Below are positions 17,036-26,353 of a stretch of DNA of 64,000 nucleotides, one piece after another. Where the stretch lies: NCBI GenBank assembly GCA_019115825.1, contig DXCV01000048.1, positions 1-64,000 on the forward strand, given 5' to 3'. Position 1 is the stretch's first letter. Each line of letters opens with the position of its first letter. This DNA comes from Candidatus Bacteroides pullicola (GTDB lineage Bacteria > Bacteroidota > Bacteroidia > Bacteroidales > Bacteroidaceae). The notes under the pieces were generated by a model. That model searched no databases and had not been told where the DNA came from. It saw only the letters and a list, made by a program, of their open reading frames with translations. The position numbers and the translations under genes are program-made.

Positions 17036-18544
17036 TCAGCGGTTCTTCCAGAAGGCGGAGTAGAACATCAGCATGACGGCGAACATCTCCAGACGCCCCA
17101 GCAGCATGAGGAACGAACTGAGCCACTTGCCCGCCTCGGGCAGGCCGCTCCACGAGTAGGCAGGGCCATAGTCGCCCAGGGCCAGGCCGGCGTTGCCCAT
17201 GCTGGAGATGGTGACGCTGAGCGCCTCCATGAAGTCCACGCCCATCAGCATGAAGAGGATCCATCCCGCCAGGATGCACAGCATGTAGAGGCAGATGAAG
17301 ATGGCCACGCTGAGCACCACGCTGGAGCTGACGGCCTGCCGGTTGACGCGTATCTGCATCACGGCGTTGGGGTGCAGCAGTTTGCGGAAGTGGTTGCGGA
17401 TGCCGCGCGTCATGATGAGCAGGCGCAGGTTCTTGATGCCGCCGCTGGTGGATCCCGTGCAGCCGCCCGCCAGCATGGCGAAGATGAGCAGTACCCACGT
17501 GAAGGAGGGCCACAGCATGTAGTCGTCCGTGGCAAAGCCCGTGGACGTGTGCAGCGTCACCACTTGGAAGAAGGCTTTGCGAAACGCCTCTTCAATGCCG
17601 TAATTGTTCTTCAGAACCAAGGCCACCGCGATGCAGAGGGTCAGCACAAGGATGGAGCCGAGGAACCAACGGGTCTCCTCGTCGCGCCAGATTTTGCCGA
17701 ACTTGCCTTTCAGGCACGAGAAGTAGAGCGAGAAGTTGATGCCTGCCAACACCATGAAGATGGCTGTCACATATTCTATATAAGGAGAATTCCAGTAGGC
17801 GATGCTGGCTTGTTTGGTACTGAAGCCGCCTGTGGCCACCGTGGCGAACGTCTGGCAGACGGAGTCGAACCACCCCATGCCGCCCAGGCGGAGCAGCAGC
17901 GTCTGGCTGACGGTCAGCACCAGGTAGATGGTCCACAGCCAGCGGGCCATGGTGCTGACTTTGGGGTGTATCTTGTCGTGCGTCACGCCCACTGCCTCGG
18001 CCGAAAACAACTGCAAGTTGCCTCCCTCGCTAAACGCCGGCAGGATGGCGATGGCGAAAAACACGATGCCCAGGCCGCCTATCCAGTGCGTCAGGGCGCG
18101 CCAGAAGAGGATGGCGTGCGACTGCGAGTCGATGTCGTCCATGATGGTGGCGCCTGTGGTGGTGAAGCCGGACATGGTCTCGAAGAAGGCGGCACCCACC
18201 GTCGGCACGCTGTGGCTCAGCAGGAAAGGCAGCATCCCGAAGAAGCTGAACAGCACCCACGTCAGGGCGGCCACGCAGTAGCCGTCGCGCTTGCTCATGC
18301 GCCGTTCCGCCTTCCTGCCCGCCAGCAGCAGCAGGCCCGCCGCCAGGGCGGTGATGCCCGCCGAGAGCAAAAACGCCAGTCCGTCCTGTTCGCCGTAGCC
18401 CCAGGCCACGCCTGTGCAGGCCAGCAGCATGCACACTTCCACCAGCAACAGCACGCCCAGCACACGGCAGATGATGCGCCCGTTGATGAGGCTGTTGCGT
18501 TTCTTGTTCGCTACGTAGACACTGTCTGATATGTATCCTTCCAT
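17036..18544 (-). CDS. trkH: TrkH-family potassium uptake protein
   Basis: A 502-residue inner-membrane channel subunit for K+ uptake. Pore-loop signatures include FFETMSGFTTTGATIMDD (first selectivity filter), ALTHWIGGLGIVFFAIAILP, CQTFATVATGGFSTKQASI, and AGGCTGSTSGGIKNLRL, with GNAGLALGDYGP near the C-terminus. About ten hydrophobic spans are visible. The peripheral NAD-binding partner TrkA is not adjacent, so it must be encoded elsewhere. The N-terminus (MEGYISDSVYVANKKRN) is cytoplasmic and polar. It is divergent from the glycogen genes across an intergenic region holding a 22-bp array. Confidence 0.93.
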   Translation of the reverse strand: MEGYISDSVYVANKKRNSLINGRIICRVLGVLLLVEVCMLLACTGVAWGYGEQDGLAFLLSAGITALAAGLLLLAGRKAERRMSKRDGYCVAALTWVLFSFFGMLPFLLSHSVPTVGAAFFETMSGFTTTGATIMDDIDSQSHAILFWRALTHWIGGLGIVFFAIAILPAFSEGGNLQLFSAEAVGVTHDKIHPKVSTMARWLWTIYLVLTVSQTLLLRLGGMGWFDSVCQTFATVATGGFSTKQASIAYWNSPYIEYVTAIFMVLAGINFSLYFSCLKGKFGKIWRDEETRWFLGSILVLTLCIAVALVLKNNYGIEEAFRKAFFQVVTLHTSTGFATDDYMLWPSFTWVLLIFAMLAGGCTGSTSGGIKNLRLLIMTRGIRNHFRKLLHPNAVMQIRVNRQAVSSSVVLSVAIFICLYMLCILAGWILFMLMGVDFMEALSVTISSMGNAGLALGDYGPAYSWSGLPEAGKWLSSFLMLLGRLEMFAVMLMFYSAFWKNR

Positions 18545-18578
18545 TGGTTGTTAAAGTTATGTTCCGGCAGTCCCGGTT

Positions 18579-18644
18579 ACCTGTACCCCCGCCCGTGCTT
18601 AGGCGTACCTGCGTCCGTGCTTAGGCGTACCCGCGCCCGCGGAC
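18579..18644. repeat. 22-bp tandem array, family 1, copy B
   Basis: Three 22-bp units begin at 18579, 18601 and 18623 (reverse orientation of the family 1 unit; core CGTACCTGCGTCCGTGCTTAG), between trkH and the debranching enzyme gene. The rest of the gap holds A/T runs and a promoter. Confidence 0.85.
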
Positions 18645-18793
18645 GGGGATATACCCCTTCTCCCCTCCTCCGTGGGGGGATGTATTGGGGCGGTAAAGGG
18701 GGGATTTGCCGCAATTGCGGTGCAATACTACGACAAATTGTCCGAAATCTAAAAAAAAACACGTTTTTTATTTTTTTTGTGCACATTATTTCG

Positions 18794-18801
18794 TACTTTT
18801 G
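18794..18801 (+). promoter_or_regulatory. -7 box for the glycogen cluster
   Basis: TACTTTTG matches TAnnTTTG, 66 bp before the debranching gene. A TTTG lies 14 bp upstream, closer than the usual 19-21 bp. Confidence 0.45.
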
Positions 18802-18867
18802 GACGTTGCTACGAAAAAACGTGGCACAAAGTGAACCTGGACAATTAACCTTTAAATAAAGTACAAC

Positions 18868-20817
18868 ATGAGCTATTTACGATTTGACAAGACACTGATG
18901 ACCAACCTTCAGGAGTCTTTGCCGCGAGAAATACTCCGGACAAACAAGTCGGGCGCTTATCACTGTACGTCGATTGTGGATTGCAACACCCGCAAGTATC
19001 ACGGCTTGCTGGTGATTCCCGTTCCCAATTTGGATGACGAGAACCACGTGTTGCTGTCCTCGCTGGACGAGACGGTGATCCAGCATGGCGCCGAATTCAA
19101 CCTGGGACTGCACTACTATGGCAATGGCCACTTCAGCCCCAACGGTCACAAGTACATCCGCGAGTTTGATTGCGAGCACATCCCCGCCACCACCTACCGC
19201 GTGGGAGGCGTCATTCTGCGCAAGGAAAAGATTTTCGTTCACCATGAAAACCGTATCCTCATCCGCTACACGCTGGTTGATGCCCATTCCGAGACTACAC
19301 TGCGCCTCCGTCCGTTCCTCGCCTTCCGCAGCGTGCGCGAATACACGCACGAGAATGCGCAGGCCAACCGTGACTACCAGCAGGTGGAGAATGGCATCAA
19401 GACGTGCATGTATCCCGGCTATCCCGAGCTGTACATGCAACTGAACAAGAAGTGCGAGTTCCGCTTCCAACCCGACTGGTACCGTGGCATCGTCTACACC
19501 AAGGAGCAGGAGCGCGGCTACGACTTTAACGAAGACCTTTACGTGCCCGGCTATTTCGAGATGGACATCAAGAAGGGCGAGAGCATCGTCTTCTCCGCAG
19601 GCGTGTCCGAAGTAGACACAAGCAAGCTGATTGAGACTTTCGAGTATGAAGTGGCCGACCGCACACCGCGCGACAACTTCCTGCACTGCCTCACCAACTC
19701 CGCCCACCAGTTCCACAACAAGCAAGGCGACGAACACTACATCCTGGCCGGCTATCCGTGGTTCAAGTGCCGCGCGCGCGACCTCTTCATCTCCCTGCCC
19801 GGCCTGACACTGGCCGTGGGCGAACAGGACGAGTTTGAAGACGTGATGAAAACAGCCGAAAAAGCCCTCCGCCAGTTCATGTCCGGAGAACCGATGACCT
19901 ACAAGGTGTACGAGATGGATCATCCGGACATCCTCCTGTGGGCCGTGTGGACGCTCCAGCAGTATGCCAAGGAGACGTCGCGCGAGCATTGCCGCGAGAT
20001 GTACGGCAACCTCTTGCAGGACATCATGAAGTACATCCTGAGCCGCAAGCACGACAACCTCTTCCTGCATGACAACGGCTTGCTCTACACCAACGGCACA
20101 GACCACGCCGTGACGTGGATGAACTCCACCGCCAACGGACGTCCGGTCATCCCGCGTACGGGCTATGTGGTGGAAGTCAATGCCCTCTGGTACAACGCCC
20201 TGCGCTTTGCCGCCGACATGGCACGCGAAGCCGGAGACACCATCTACGCAGACAGTCTGGACGCCCAGGCCGCGCAGACGGGCAAGTCCTTCGTCGAGGT
20301 GTTCCGCAACGAATACGGCTACCTCTTCGACTACGTGGACGGCTACATGATGGACTGGAGCGTGCGCCCCAACATGATATTCGCCGTGGCCCTCGACTAT
20401 TCTCCGCTGGACAAGGCGCAGAAGAAGCAGGTGCTGGACATTGTCACCAAGGAACTGTTGACACCCAAGGGATTGCGTACCCTCAGCCCGAAGAGCGGCG
20501 GCTACAACCCCAACTACGTGGGCCCGCAGACGCAGCGCGACTATGCCTACCATCAGGGTACGGCCTGGCCGTGGTTGCTGGGATTCTATGTGGAAGCCTA
20601 CCTGCGCATCCACAAGACCAGCGGTCTGTCCTTCGTGGAGCGTGCGTTGGTCGGCATGGAAGACGAGATGACCTGCCACTGCATCGGCACGCTGCCCGAG
20701 CTGTTCGACGGCAACCCGCCCTTCACCGGGCGCGGCGCAGTGTCCTTCGCCATGAACGTGGCCGAAATCCTGCGCGCACTGAGATTATTGTCTAAGTATA
20801 ACAACAACGCAGAATAA
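18868..20817 (+). CDS. Glycogen debranching enzyme (amylo-alpha-1,6-glucosidase type)
   Basis: A 649-residue cytoplasmic enzyme that removes alpha-1,6 branches during glycogen breakdown. The N-terminal bacterial GDE_N-like beta domain (REILRTNKSGAYHCTSIVDC, NTRKYHGLLV) covers residues 15-250; the C-terminal alpha/alpha barrel follows, with WFKCRARDLFISLPGLTLAVG, TWMNSTANGRPVIPRTGYVV, EVNALWYNALRFAADM and YAYHQGTAWPWLLGFYVEAY. The block many relatives write as TWMDA reads TWMNS here; I do not know whether this alters activity. It heads an evident three-gene operon with the GT4 and GH57 genes. Confidence 0.92.
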   Translation: MSYLRFDKTLMTNLQESLPREILRTNKSGAYHCTSIVDCNTRKYHGLLVIPVPNLDDENHVLLSSLDETVIQHGAEFNLGLHYYGNGHFSPNGHKYIREFDCEHIPATTYRVGGVILRKEKIFVHHENRILIRYTLVDAHSETTLRLRPFLAFRSVREYTHENAQANRDYQQVENGIKTCMYPGYPELYMQLNKKCEFRFQPDWYRGIVYTKEQERGYDFNEDLYVPGYFEMDIKKGESIVFSAGVSEVDTSKLIETFEYEVADRTPRDNFLHCLTNSAHQFHNKQGDEHYILAGYPWFKCRARDLFISLPGLTLAVGEQDEFEDVMKTAEKALRQFMSGEPMTYKVYEMDHPDILLWAVWTLQQYAKETSREHCREMYGNLLQDIMKYILSRKHDNLFLHDNGLLYTNGTDHAVTWMNSTANGRPVIPRTGYVVEVNALWYNALRFAADMAREAGDTIYADSLDAQAAQTGKSFVEVFRNEYGYLFDYVDGYMMDWSVRPNMIFAVALDYSPLDKAQKKQVLDIVTKELLTPKGLRTLSPKSGGYNPNYVGPQTQRDYAYHQGTAWPWLLGFYVEAYLRIHKTSGLSFVERALVGMEDEMTCHCIGTLPELFDGNPPFTGRGAVSFAMNVAEILRALRLLSKYNNNAE

Positions 20818-20833
20818 GAAGAGGAGGAACAGC

Positions 20834-22099
20834 ATGAAAGTTTTAATGTTCGGATGGGAATTTCCTCCCAAGATATACGGCGGCCTTGCTGTCGCCACTT
20901 ACGGCATCACGAAGGGCCTGAGCGTGCAGGGAGACGTGGAGACCACGTTCTGTATGCCCAAACCTTGCGGCGATGAAGAAAACTTCCTGAACATCATCGG
21001 CATGAACCAGGTGCCCATCGTTTGGCGCGATGTGGATTATGAGTGGTTGAAGGGCCGTCTGGCTCCCGGCATGACGCCGGAGACGTACTACGACCTGCGC
21101 AACCATATCTATGCCGATTTCTCGTACATGCACGTCAATGACATCGGCTGCATGGAGTTTGCCGGCGGCTATCCGTCCAACCTGAATGACGAGATCAACA
21201 ACTTCTCCATCATCGCAGGCGTGGTGGCCCGCCAACAGCAGTTCGACATCATCCACGCGCACGACTGGCTGACGTATCCTGCCGGCGTGCATGCCAAGAT
21301 GGTGAGCGGCAAACCGCTGTGCATCCACGTGCACGCCACCGACTTCGACCGCTCCCGCGGCAAGGTCAACCCCACCGTCTACGGCATCGAGAAGAACGGT
21401 ATGGACTATGCCGACTGCATCATGTGCGTGTCCGAGCTGACGCGCCGCACGGTCATCAACGAGTATCATCAGGATCCGCGCAAGGTATTCGCCGTGCACA
21501 ACGCCGTCTATCCCCTGCCGCAGGAGTATCAGGAAATCCCGCGTCCTGTGCACGACAAGGAGAAGGTGGTTACCTTCCTGGGCCGCATCACGATGCAGAA
21601 AGGCCCCGAGTACTTCGTCGAGGCTGCTGCCATGGTGCTGAAGCGCACACGCAACATCCGCTTCGTCATGGCCGGTTCGGGCGACATGATGAACGCCATG
21701 ATCAACCTGGCCGCCGAGCGCGGCATTGCCGACCGCTTCCACTTCCCCGGATTCATGAAGGGCAAGCAGGTGTACGAGGTCTACAAGGACAGCGATGTCT
21801 TTGTGATGCCCTCCGTGTCCGAGCCGTTCGGCATCGCCCCGTTGGAGGCTATGCAGTGCGGTACGCCGTCCATCATCTCCAAGCAGTCCGGTTGCGGTGA
21901 AATCCTGACCAACGTCATCAAGACAGACTACTGGGACATCCATGCCATGGCCGACTATATCTATTCGCTCTGCACCAATCCCGCTCTGTTCAATTACTTG
22001 CAGGAAGAAGGCAAGAAGGAAGTGGACGGCATCACATGGGAGAAGGTGGCACTGAAGGTACGTGGCCTTTACGACAATGTGTTAAGAAACTATAGGTAA
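20834..22099 (+). CDS. GT4-family glycogen/alpha-glucan synthase-like glycosyltransferase
   Basis: A 421-residue GT-B retaining glycosyltransferase. The N-terminal domain opens with WEFPPKIYGGLAVATYGITK; the hinge region contains IIHAHDWLTYPAG. The C-terminal donor domain shows VTFLGRITMQKGPEYFVEAA and VMPSVSEPFGIAPLEAMQCG, which includes the EX7E element. Its place between debranching enzyme and GH57 amylase (16 and 28 bp gaps) implies an alpha-glucan role, probably chain elongation, but the donor (ADP- or UDP-glucose) cannot be read from sequence. Confidence 0.88.
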   Translation: MKVLMFGWEFPPKIYGGLAVATYGITKGLSVQGDVETTFCMPKPCGDEENFLNIIGMNQVPIVWRDVDYEWLKGRLAPGMTPETYYDLRNHIYADFSYMHVNDIGCMEFAGGYPSNLNDEINNFSIIAGVVARQQQFDIIHAHDWLTYPAGVHAKMVSGKPLCIHVHATDFDRSRGKVNPTVYGIEKNGMDYADCIMCVSELTRRTVINEYHQDPRKVFAVHNAVYPLPQEYQEIPRPVHDKEKVVTFLGRITMQKGPEYFVEAAAMVLKRTRNIRFVMAGSGDMMNAMINLAAERGIADRFHFPGFMKGKQVYEVYKDSDVFVMPSVSEPFGIAPLEAMQCGTPSIISKQSGCGEILTNVIKTDYWDIHAMADYIYSLCTNPALFNYLQEEGKKEVDGITWEKVALKVRGLYDNVLRNYR

Positions 22100-22127
22100 C
22101 CAATCAATCAAAAACAACTTTAAAGCA

Positions 22128-23474
22128 ATGAGAACGATTTGTCTTTATTTCGAGATACACCAGATTATCCATCTGAAACGTTACCGTTTCTTCGACATCG
22201 GTAACGACCACTACTACTACGACGACTACGCCAACGAAACCGGCATGAACGACGTAGCCGAACGCTCCTATATCCCCGCCCTGAACACGCTCATCGAGAT
22301 GGCGAAGAAGTCCGAGGGTGCTTTCAAGGTGGCTCTGTCCATCTCCGGCGTGGCATTGGAACAGTTGGAAATCCACGCGCCGGCCGTCATCGACCTGCTG
22401 CACCAGTTGAATGATACCGGCTGCTGCGAGTTCCTGGCCGAGCCTTATTCCCACGGCCTGTCTTCACTGGTCAACGAAGAGTGCTTCATCGAAGAAGTGA
22501 CCCGCCAGGCTGCCAAGATGAAGGAAATGTTCGGCAAGACGCCGAAGGTGTTCCGCAACTCCAGCCTGATTTATTCGGACGAGATTGGCGCCGTGGTGGC
22601 AGGCATGGGCTTCAAGGGTATGCTGACCGAGGGTGCCAAGCACGTGTTGGGTTGGAAGAGCCCGCATTATGTGTACCACTGCAACATGAACCCCAACTTG
22701 AAGCTGTTGCTGCGTGACTACAAGCTGTCCGACGACATCAGCCTGCGTTTCTCCAACTCCGAGTGGAACGAATACCCGCTCTTTGCCGACCGTTACATCA
22801 GTTGGATTGACTCCATGCCGCAGGAAGAGCAGGTCATCAATATCTTCATGGAGCTGAGCGCACTGGGCATCGCCCAGCCGCTGTCCTCCAACATTCTGGA
22901 GTTCATCAAGGCTCTGCCCGTCTGCGCCAAGGAGAAAGGCATCACCTTCTCCACGCCGAGCGAAGTCATCTCCAAGCTGAATTCCGTATCCCAGTTGGAT
23001 GTGCCCGACCCAATGTCCTGGCTGGACGAAGAGCGCGACACAAGCTGCCTGCTGGGCAACGTGATGCAGCGTGAGGCCTTTAACAAGCTGTATAGCGTAG
23101 CAGAGCGCGTTCACCTCTGCACGGACCGCCGCATCAAGCAGGACTGGGACTACTTGCAGGCCAGCAACAACTTCCGCTTCATGACTACCAAGAACAGTGG
23201 CGTGGGCTTGAACCGCGGCATCTACGAATCGCCTTACGATGCTTTCACCAACTACATGAACATCTTGGGCGACTTCATCAAGCGCGTAGATTCGCTCTAT
23301 CCCGTGGACGTGGACAACGAGGAACTGAACCCGCTGTTGACCACCATCAAGAACCAGGGTATCGAGATTGAGGAACTCCGCAAGGAATTGGAGAAGGCAC
23401 AGGCCAAGTTGAAGAAGGAAGAAAAGCCTGCTCCCAAACGCAGAACCACCAAGAAGACAACCGGCGAAGCGTAA
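22128..23474 (+). CDS. GH57-family alpha-amylase-like enzyme
   Basis: A 448-residue GH57 protein. The conserved FEIHQ near the N-terminus stands at the usual substrate-binding His region; SCCEFLAEPYSHGL-type sequence (GCCEFLAEPYSHGL, about 107) and FRNSSLIYSDEI follow. GMLTEGAKHVLGW near 165 supplies the likely Glu nucleophile, and DDISLRFSNSEWNEYPLFAD near 202 is the usual neighbourhood of the second catalytic acid. A C-terminal charged coiled coil (IEELRKELEKAQAKLKKEEK) ends in a Lys/Thr-rich tail. Expected action is on internal alpha-1,4-glucans of cytoplasmic glycogen. A strong terminator follows. Confidence 0.88.
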   Translation: MRTICLYFEIHQIIHLKRYRFFDIGNDHYYYDDYANETGMNDVAERSYIPALNTLIEMAKKSEGAFKVALSISGVALEQLEIHAPAVIDLLHQLNDTGCCEFLAEPYSHGLSSLVNEECFIEEVTRQAAKMKEMFGKTPKVFRNSSLIYSDEIGAVVAGMGFKGMLTEGAKHVLGWKSPHYVYHCNMNPNLKLLLRDYKLSDDISLRFSNSEWNEYPLFADRYISWIDSMPQEEQVINIFMELSALGIAQPLSSNILEFIKALPVCAKEKGITFSTPSEVISKLNSVSQLDVPDPMSWLDEERDTSCLLGNVMQREAFNKLYSVAERVHLCTDRRIKQDWDYLQASNNFRFMTTKNSGVGLNRGIYESPYDAFTNYMNILGDFIKRVDSLYPVDVDNEELNPLLTTIKNQGIEIEELRKELEKAQAKLKKEEKPAPKRRTTKKTTGEA

Positions 23475-23499
23475 GTTGCACATCGCGTGACACTAAAAA

Positions 23500-23535
23500 A
23501 AAACTCCACTGCCCGTTGGGCGGTGGAGTTTTTTT
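23500..23535 (+). terminator. Rho-independent terminator of the glycogen operon
   Basis: AACTCCACTGCCC pairs with GGGCGGTGGAGTT around a short GTT loop, followed by TTTTTTG; the A run before it makes it potentially bidirectional. Confidence 0.9.
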
Positions 23536-23565
23536 GTCAGTATTGTAGGTGAGATGAATGAAAGT

Positions 23566-25110
23566 TCAATCTTCGTTTTCGCCGTGGAAACGCGTGTAGG
23601 TCACTTCCAGTTTCAGTCTTTCGCCTTCCGGACCGCCTTGCAGTTTGGCGTAGCCGGGTTGCAGGTCGTGTTGGATGCCGGTGATGCGTTCGCTGTTGTT
23701 CGGGTCCACCGTGATGGACACGGGGATCAGCAACACCTTGTTCCAATCCGGATTGTCGCGCATCCACTGCTCTTCGTCCCAACTGCTGCCTGCGGCTTCG
23801 CGTGCCTGTTGCTTCTCGTTGATGCAGGTGGTTACCAGGCGCGCGATGTTGCTGAAGACATATTGGTTGGTGCCGGAGCTGTTGTGCGTGGCCAAGTAGG
23901 ACGTGATGTCGTCGGTCAGCTCATTGTCTTCGAAGAATTTCTTGTATTCCTGTTTGCGGACGAGCAACACTCTTGTCGGCGCCTCCATGCTGAAAGCGTG
24001 CGAATTGTCTTGGCGGTAGCTGGTGAAGGTCAGGCGCGCGCCGTTCAGCGTGTCGTTGGCCAGTTGCGTGTAAATCTCGTCGTAGGGCAGAGTGGCTTGG
24101 GTGAAGATGCCGGCCGGCGACTTCAGGTAGGTCCAGCCCTTTTCGTTGGCTTTTTCCGCCACCAGGTCCGAATTGTAGAAGCGGTTCACCTGTGTCACCT
24201 CTTTGGTGGACGAGAATATCGGGTTGATGCTGTAGTATGTGGAGTCCGTCCCGTCTTTCTTTTTCAGCTTCAAGCCAGTGCTGTCGTTGACGTGGAAGAA
24301 GTGCAGGCGCATTCGCAGGTCCACTCGATTGACATAGAGGACGGTGCCGTCGCCTTGGTCGGTAGTCAGGTAAACGCCCTTGAATACGTTGTCAATGAAA
24401 CTTTCCGGATTGTCGAAGTAATGGTGCGTGGCGGGGTCGCGGTAGGGTTTCAGGATGCGGTCTTCGCCAAACTCTTTTGCGGGCAGGTTGAAGACAATGC
24501 TGGGCGCATAAATCGAGTTGCCGTAAGAGTCCGTTTCGTTGCGCACGGAGTCGGGCACGGTCGTGTCGTAGGCGGAGTAAGCTTTGCGTCCCAACAGTCC
24601 GGTGGACGGGTCATAGTAGTCGCTCGGATCGATGTCGGTGTAGCGGTTGTCGTAGTCCAACGCCCGATTCAGCTCGTAGGCGCTCATGCGGCAGGCATTC
24701 AGCGAGTCGCCGAACCATTCGTTATAGAACACTACTAACTGCAAAGCCGCCACGCTGTCGCCCGTCAAGGCGCCTGTAGCTTTGGTGGGGTTGCCTTCGG
24801 AGTCCCACTCGGTTTCTTTGTAAACCTCGGGCAGGGTGAAGTTTTCGGTACAGGTCAGAGCCGTCATGAATCCGCTCTCAAAGTAACCGAAATCGGGGTC
24901 GCTATACCGTCCGACGTAGCCGGTGCTGGTTTTAGCGAAGACGGATTCGGCGGGTACGGATTCGGTGATCACATCAAAAGATACCGTATGCGCGGACATG
25001 CCGTCCGTGTCGGGCAGCATCTCCATTCCCATTGAACCTGTGTTGTCATCGCAGCCGCAAAGCAAGGCCACTGCTGCCACGAGCCAGGTTCCAAATTTCT
25101 TCCCTTTCAT
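23566..25110 (-). CDS. DUF4270-family lipoprotein
   Basis: A 514-residue exported lipoprotein: signal peptide WLVAAVALLCGC with lipobox Cys at about residue 20, then CDDNTGSMGMEMLPDTDGM. The body is beta-rich and matches the DUF4270 pattern seen throughout Bacteroidetes, where it often neighbours the GT5 glycogen synthase, as here. The TGYVGRYSDPDFGYFESGFMT segment after residue 60 is typical. Biochemical function is unknown; outer-membrane location is inferred from the lipobox. It is 36 bp downstream of the GT5 gene and probably cotranscribed with it. Confidence 0.85.
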   Translation of the reverse strand: MKGKKFGTWLVAAVALLCGCDDNTGSMGMEMLPDTDGMSAHTVSFDVITESVPAESVFAKTSTGYVGRYSDPDFGYFESGFMTALTCTENFTLPEVYKETEWDSEGNPTKATGALTGDSVAALQLVVFYNEWFGDSLNACRMSAYELNRALDYDNRYTDIDPSDYYDPSTGLLGRKAYSAYDTTVPDSVRNETDSYGNSIYAPSIVFNLPAKEFGEDRILKPYRDPATHHYFDNPESFIDNVFKGVYLTTDQGDGTVLYVNRVDLRMRLHFFHVNDSTGLKLKKKDGTDSTYYSINPIFSSTKEVTQVNRFYNSDLVAEKANEKGWTYLKSPAGIFTQATLPYDEIYTQLANDTLNGARLTFTSYRQDNSHAFSMEAPTRVLLVRKQEYKKFFEDNELTDDITSYLATHNSSGTNQYVFSNIARLVTTCINEKQQAREAAGSSWDEEQWMRDNPDWNKVLLIPVSITVDPNNSERITGIQHDLQPGYAKLQGGPEGERLKLEVTYTRFHGENED

Positions 25111-25146
25111 AGTTGTGTCAGAATCTCTGTCGTAAAAAGTGTAGGG

Positions 25147-25968
25147 TTATTCTTCGCTTTTGCCGCCTACCAGATCGTAGAAGTCGTTGCAGGCTTCAGC
25201 AAAGTTGTCGGCTTGGTATTCCAAGAACGGCTTGCCACATTGGCGGGCGTAGGCCAGCACTTCCTCGTTGACGTGCTCGCTCTGCTGCACGATGCCGTCG
25301 GAATAGTCGATGGCCAGTTTGCTGAGGGTGACAAAGTCCACAGGCGACGGGATGTCGGCCAGCTCCTTCTTGGTGAGCCCCTTCATCATCACGCGGTTGG
25401 CGAAGCCTGCGTCGAAGGTTTGGTGCAGGTCGTCGTCATAGAGCGAATAGACCACCTTGCTGTCGCGGAACGAGGGTTCCTCGCAGTAGGCACGCTTGAT
25501 GTAGAGGGGAGCCAGGGCGCTTATCCAGCCGTGGCAGTGGATGATGTCGGGCTGCCAGCGCAGTTTCTTCACCGTCTCCAGCACGCCGCGGGCGTAGAAC
25601 ACGGCACGTTCGTCGTTGTCCTCGTATTCGTTGCCGTTTTCGTCGCAGGCCTGCATACGGTTCTGGAAGTAGTCATCATTGTCGATGAAGTACACTTGCA
25701 TACGCGACGACTGAATGGAGGCCACCTTGATGATGAGCGGATGGTCCGTGTCGTCAATAATCAGGTTCATGCCCGAAAGACGTATGACTTCGTGCAACTG
25801 GTTCCTGCGTTCGTTGATGTTTCCCCACTTGGGCATGAAGGTTCTAATTTCCCGCCCTTTGTCCTGGATAGCCGACGGCAGGTTGCGGCCCAGCAGGGCC
25901 ATTTCAGAGTCGGAGACGTAAGGGGCGATTTCTTGAGTGATGAATAAAACCTTGTTTACCTTTGTCAT
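25147..25968 (-). CDS. GT5-type glycogen synthase, N-terminal domain only
   Basis: A 273-residue protein matching the N-terminal domain of glycogen/starch synthase: KVLFITQEIAPYVSDSEMALL (the usual KTGGL acceptor motif is replaced), LPSAIQDKGREIRTFMPKWG, and QPDIIHCHGWISALAPLYIK. The C-terminal donor-binding Rossmann domain with the EX7E motif is absent; the frame ends naturally in DLVGGKSEE. Short synthases of this kind are common in Bacteroidetes. Whether it is catalytic, a partner of another transferase, or regulatory is open. The start at 25968 (MTKVNKVL) is preferred over 25986. A complete GT4 synthase is encoded 3 kb away. Confidence 0.82.
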   Translation of the reverse strand: MTKVNKVLFITQEIAPYVSDSEMALLGRNLPSAIQDKGREIRTFMPKWGNINERRNQLHEVIRLSGMNLIIDDTDHPLIIKVASIQSSRMQVYFIDNDDYFQNRMQACDENGNEYEDNDERAVFYARGVLETVKKLRWQPDIIHCHGWISALAPLYIKRAYCEEPSFRDSKVVYSLYDDDLHQTFDAGFANRVMMKGLTKKELADIPSPVDFVTLSKLAIDYSDGIVQQSEHVNEEVLAYARQCGKPFLEYQADNFAEACNDFYDLVGGKSEE

Positions 25969-25996
25969 AAGCGCTAATGTTCTCAAAATTATGGCG

Positions 25997-26004
25997 CAAA
26001 GTTA
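25997..26004 (-). promoter_or_regulatory. -7 box for the GT5-DUF4270 operon
   Basis: The minus strand reads TAACTTTG, 29 bp before the chosen GT5 start. Confidence 0.6.
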
Positions 26005-26228
26005 CGAAAAAAAACGCTTGGTCGTGCATCCCCTCCGCTCCTATAATTCCTTATGTTTTGTTAAGAACTTGTATTTCAGAGGGCTATAGGAGGCATCCGA
26101 GGCACCTTTTGGGGGCTTTTCATGCATAAAGTCGGCCTATTTTTTCGTTATGTGGCAAATAATGCCTTATTTTGCACCCGATTTGCGGAGGCGTCTCTCC
26201 CGGGATATGCCGCTTGGCGGGCGGGGAT

Positions 26229-26308
26229 ATGGGCGTCCGCGGGCGGGGATACCTGCGCCCGTGCTTACAGGAGCCTGCGCCCGTGCTTACCCGTACCTGC
26301 GCCTAAGC
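26229..26308. repeat. 22-bp tandem array, family 1, copy C
   Basis: CCTGCGCC cores occur at 26252, 26274 and 26296, an exact 22-bp pitch, within the divergent GT5-panC gap (25969-26353). No gene is seen in the gap; short frames here are products of the repeat. Confidence 0.82.
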
Positions 26309-26353
26309 CCTGTGCCGCAATGAGATAGAAGTTAATAACTTTTTTCAATCACG

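Noticed and set aside
18877..20679. A 600-codon minus-strand frame antisense to the debranching enzyme
   Set aside because: It is an expected shadow in G+C-rich DNA with G/C at third positions; its translation is low in family-like features, while the plus-strand frame has clear enzyme motifs.
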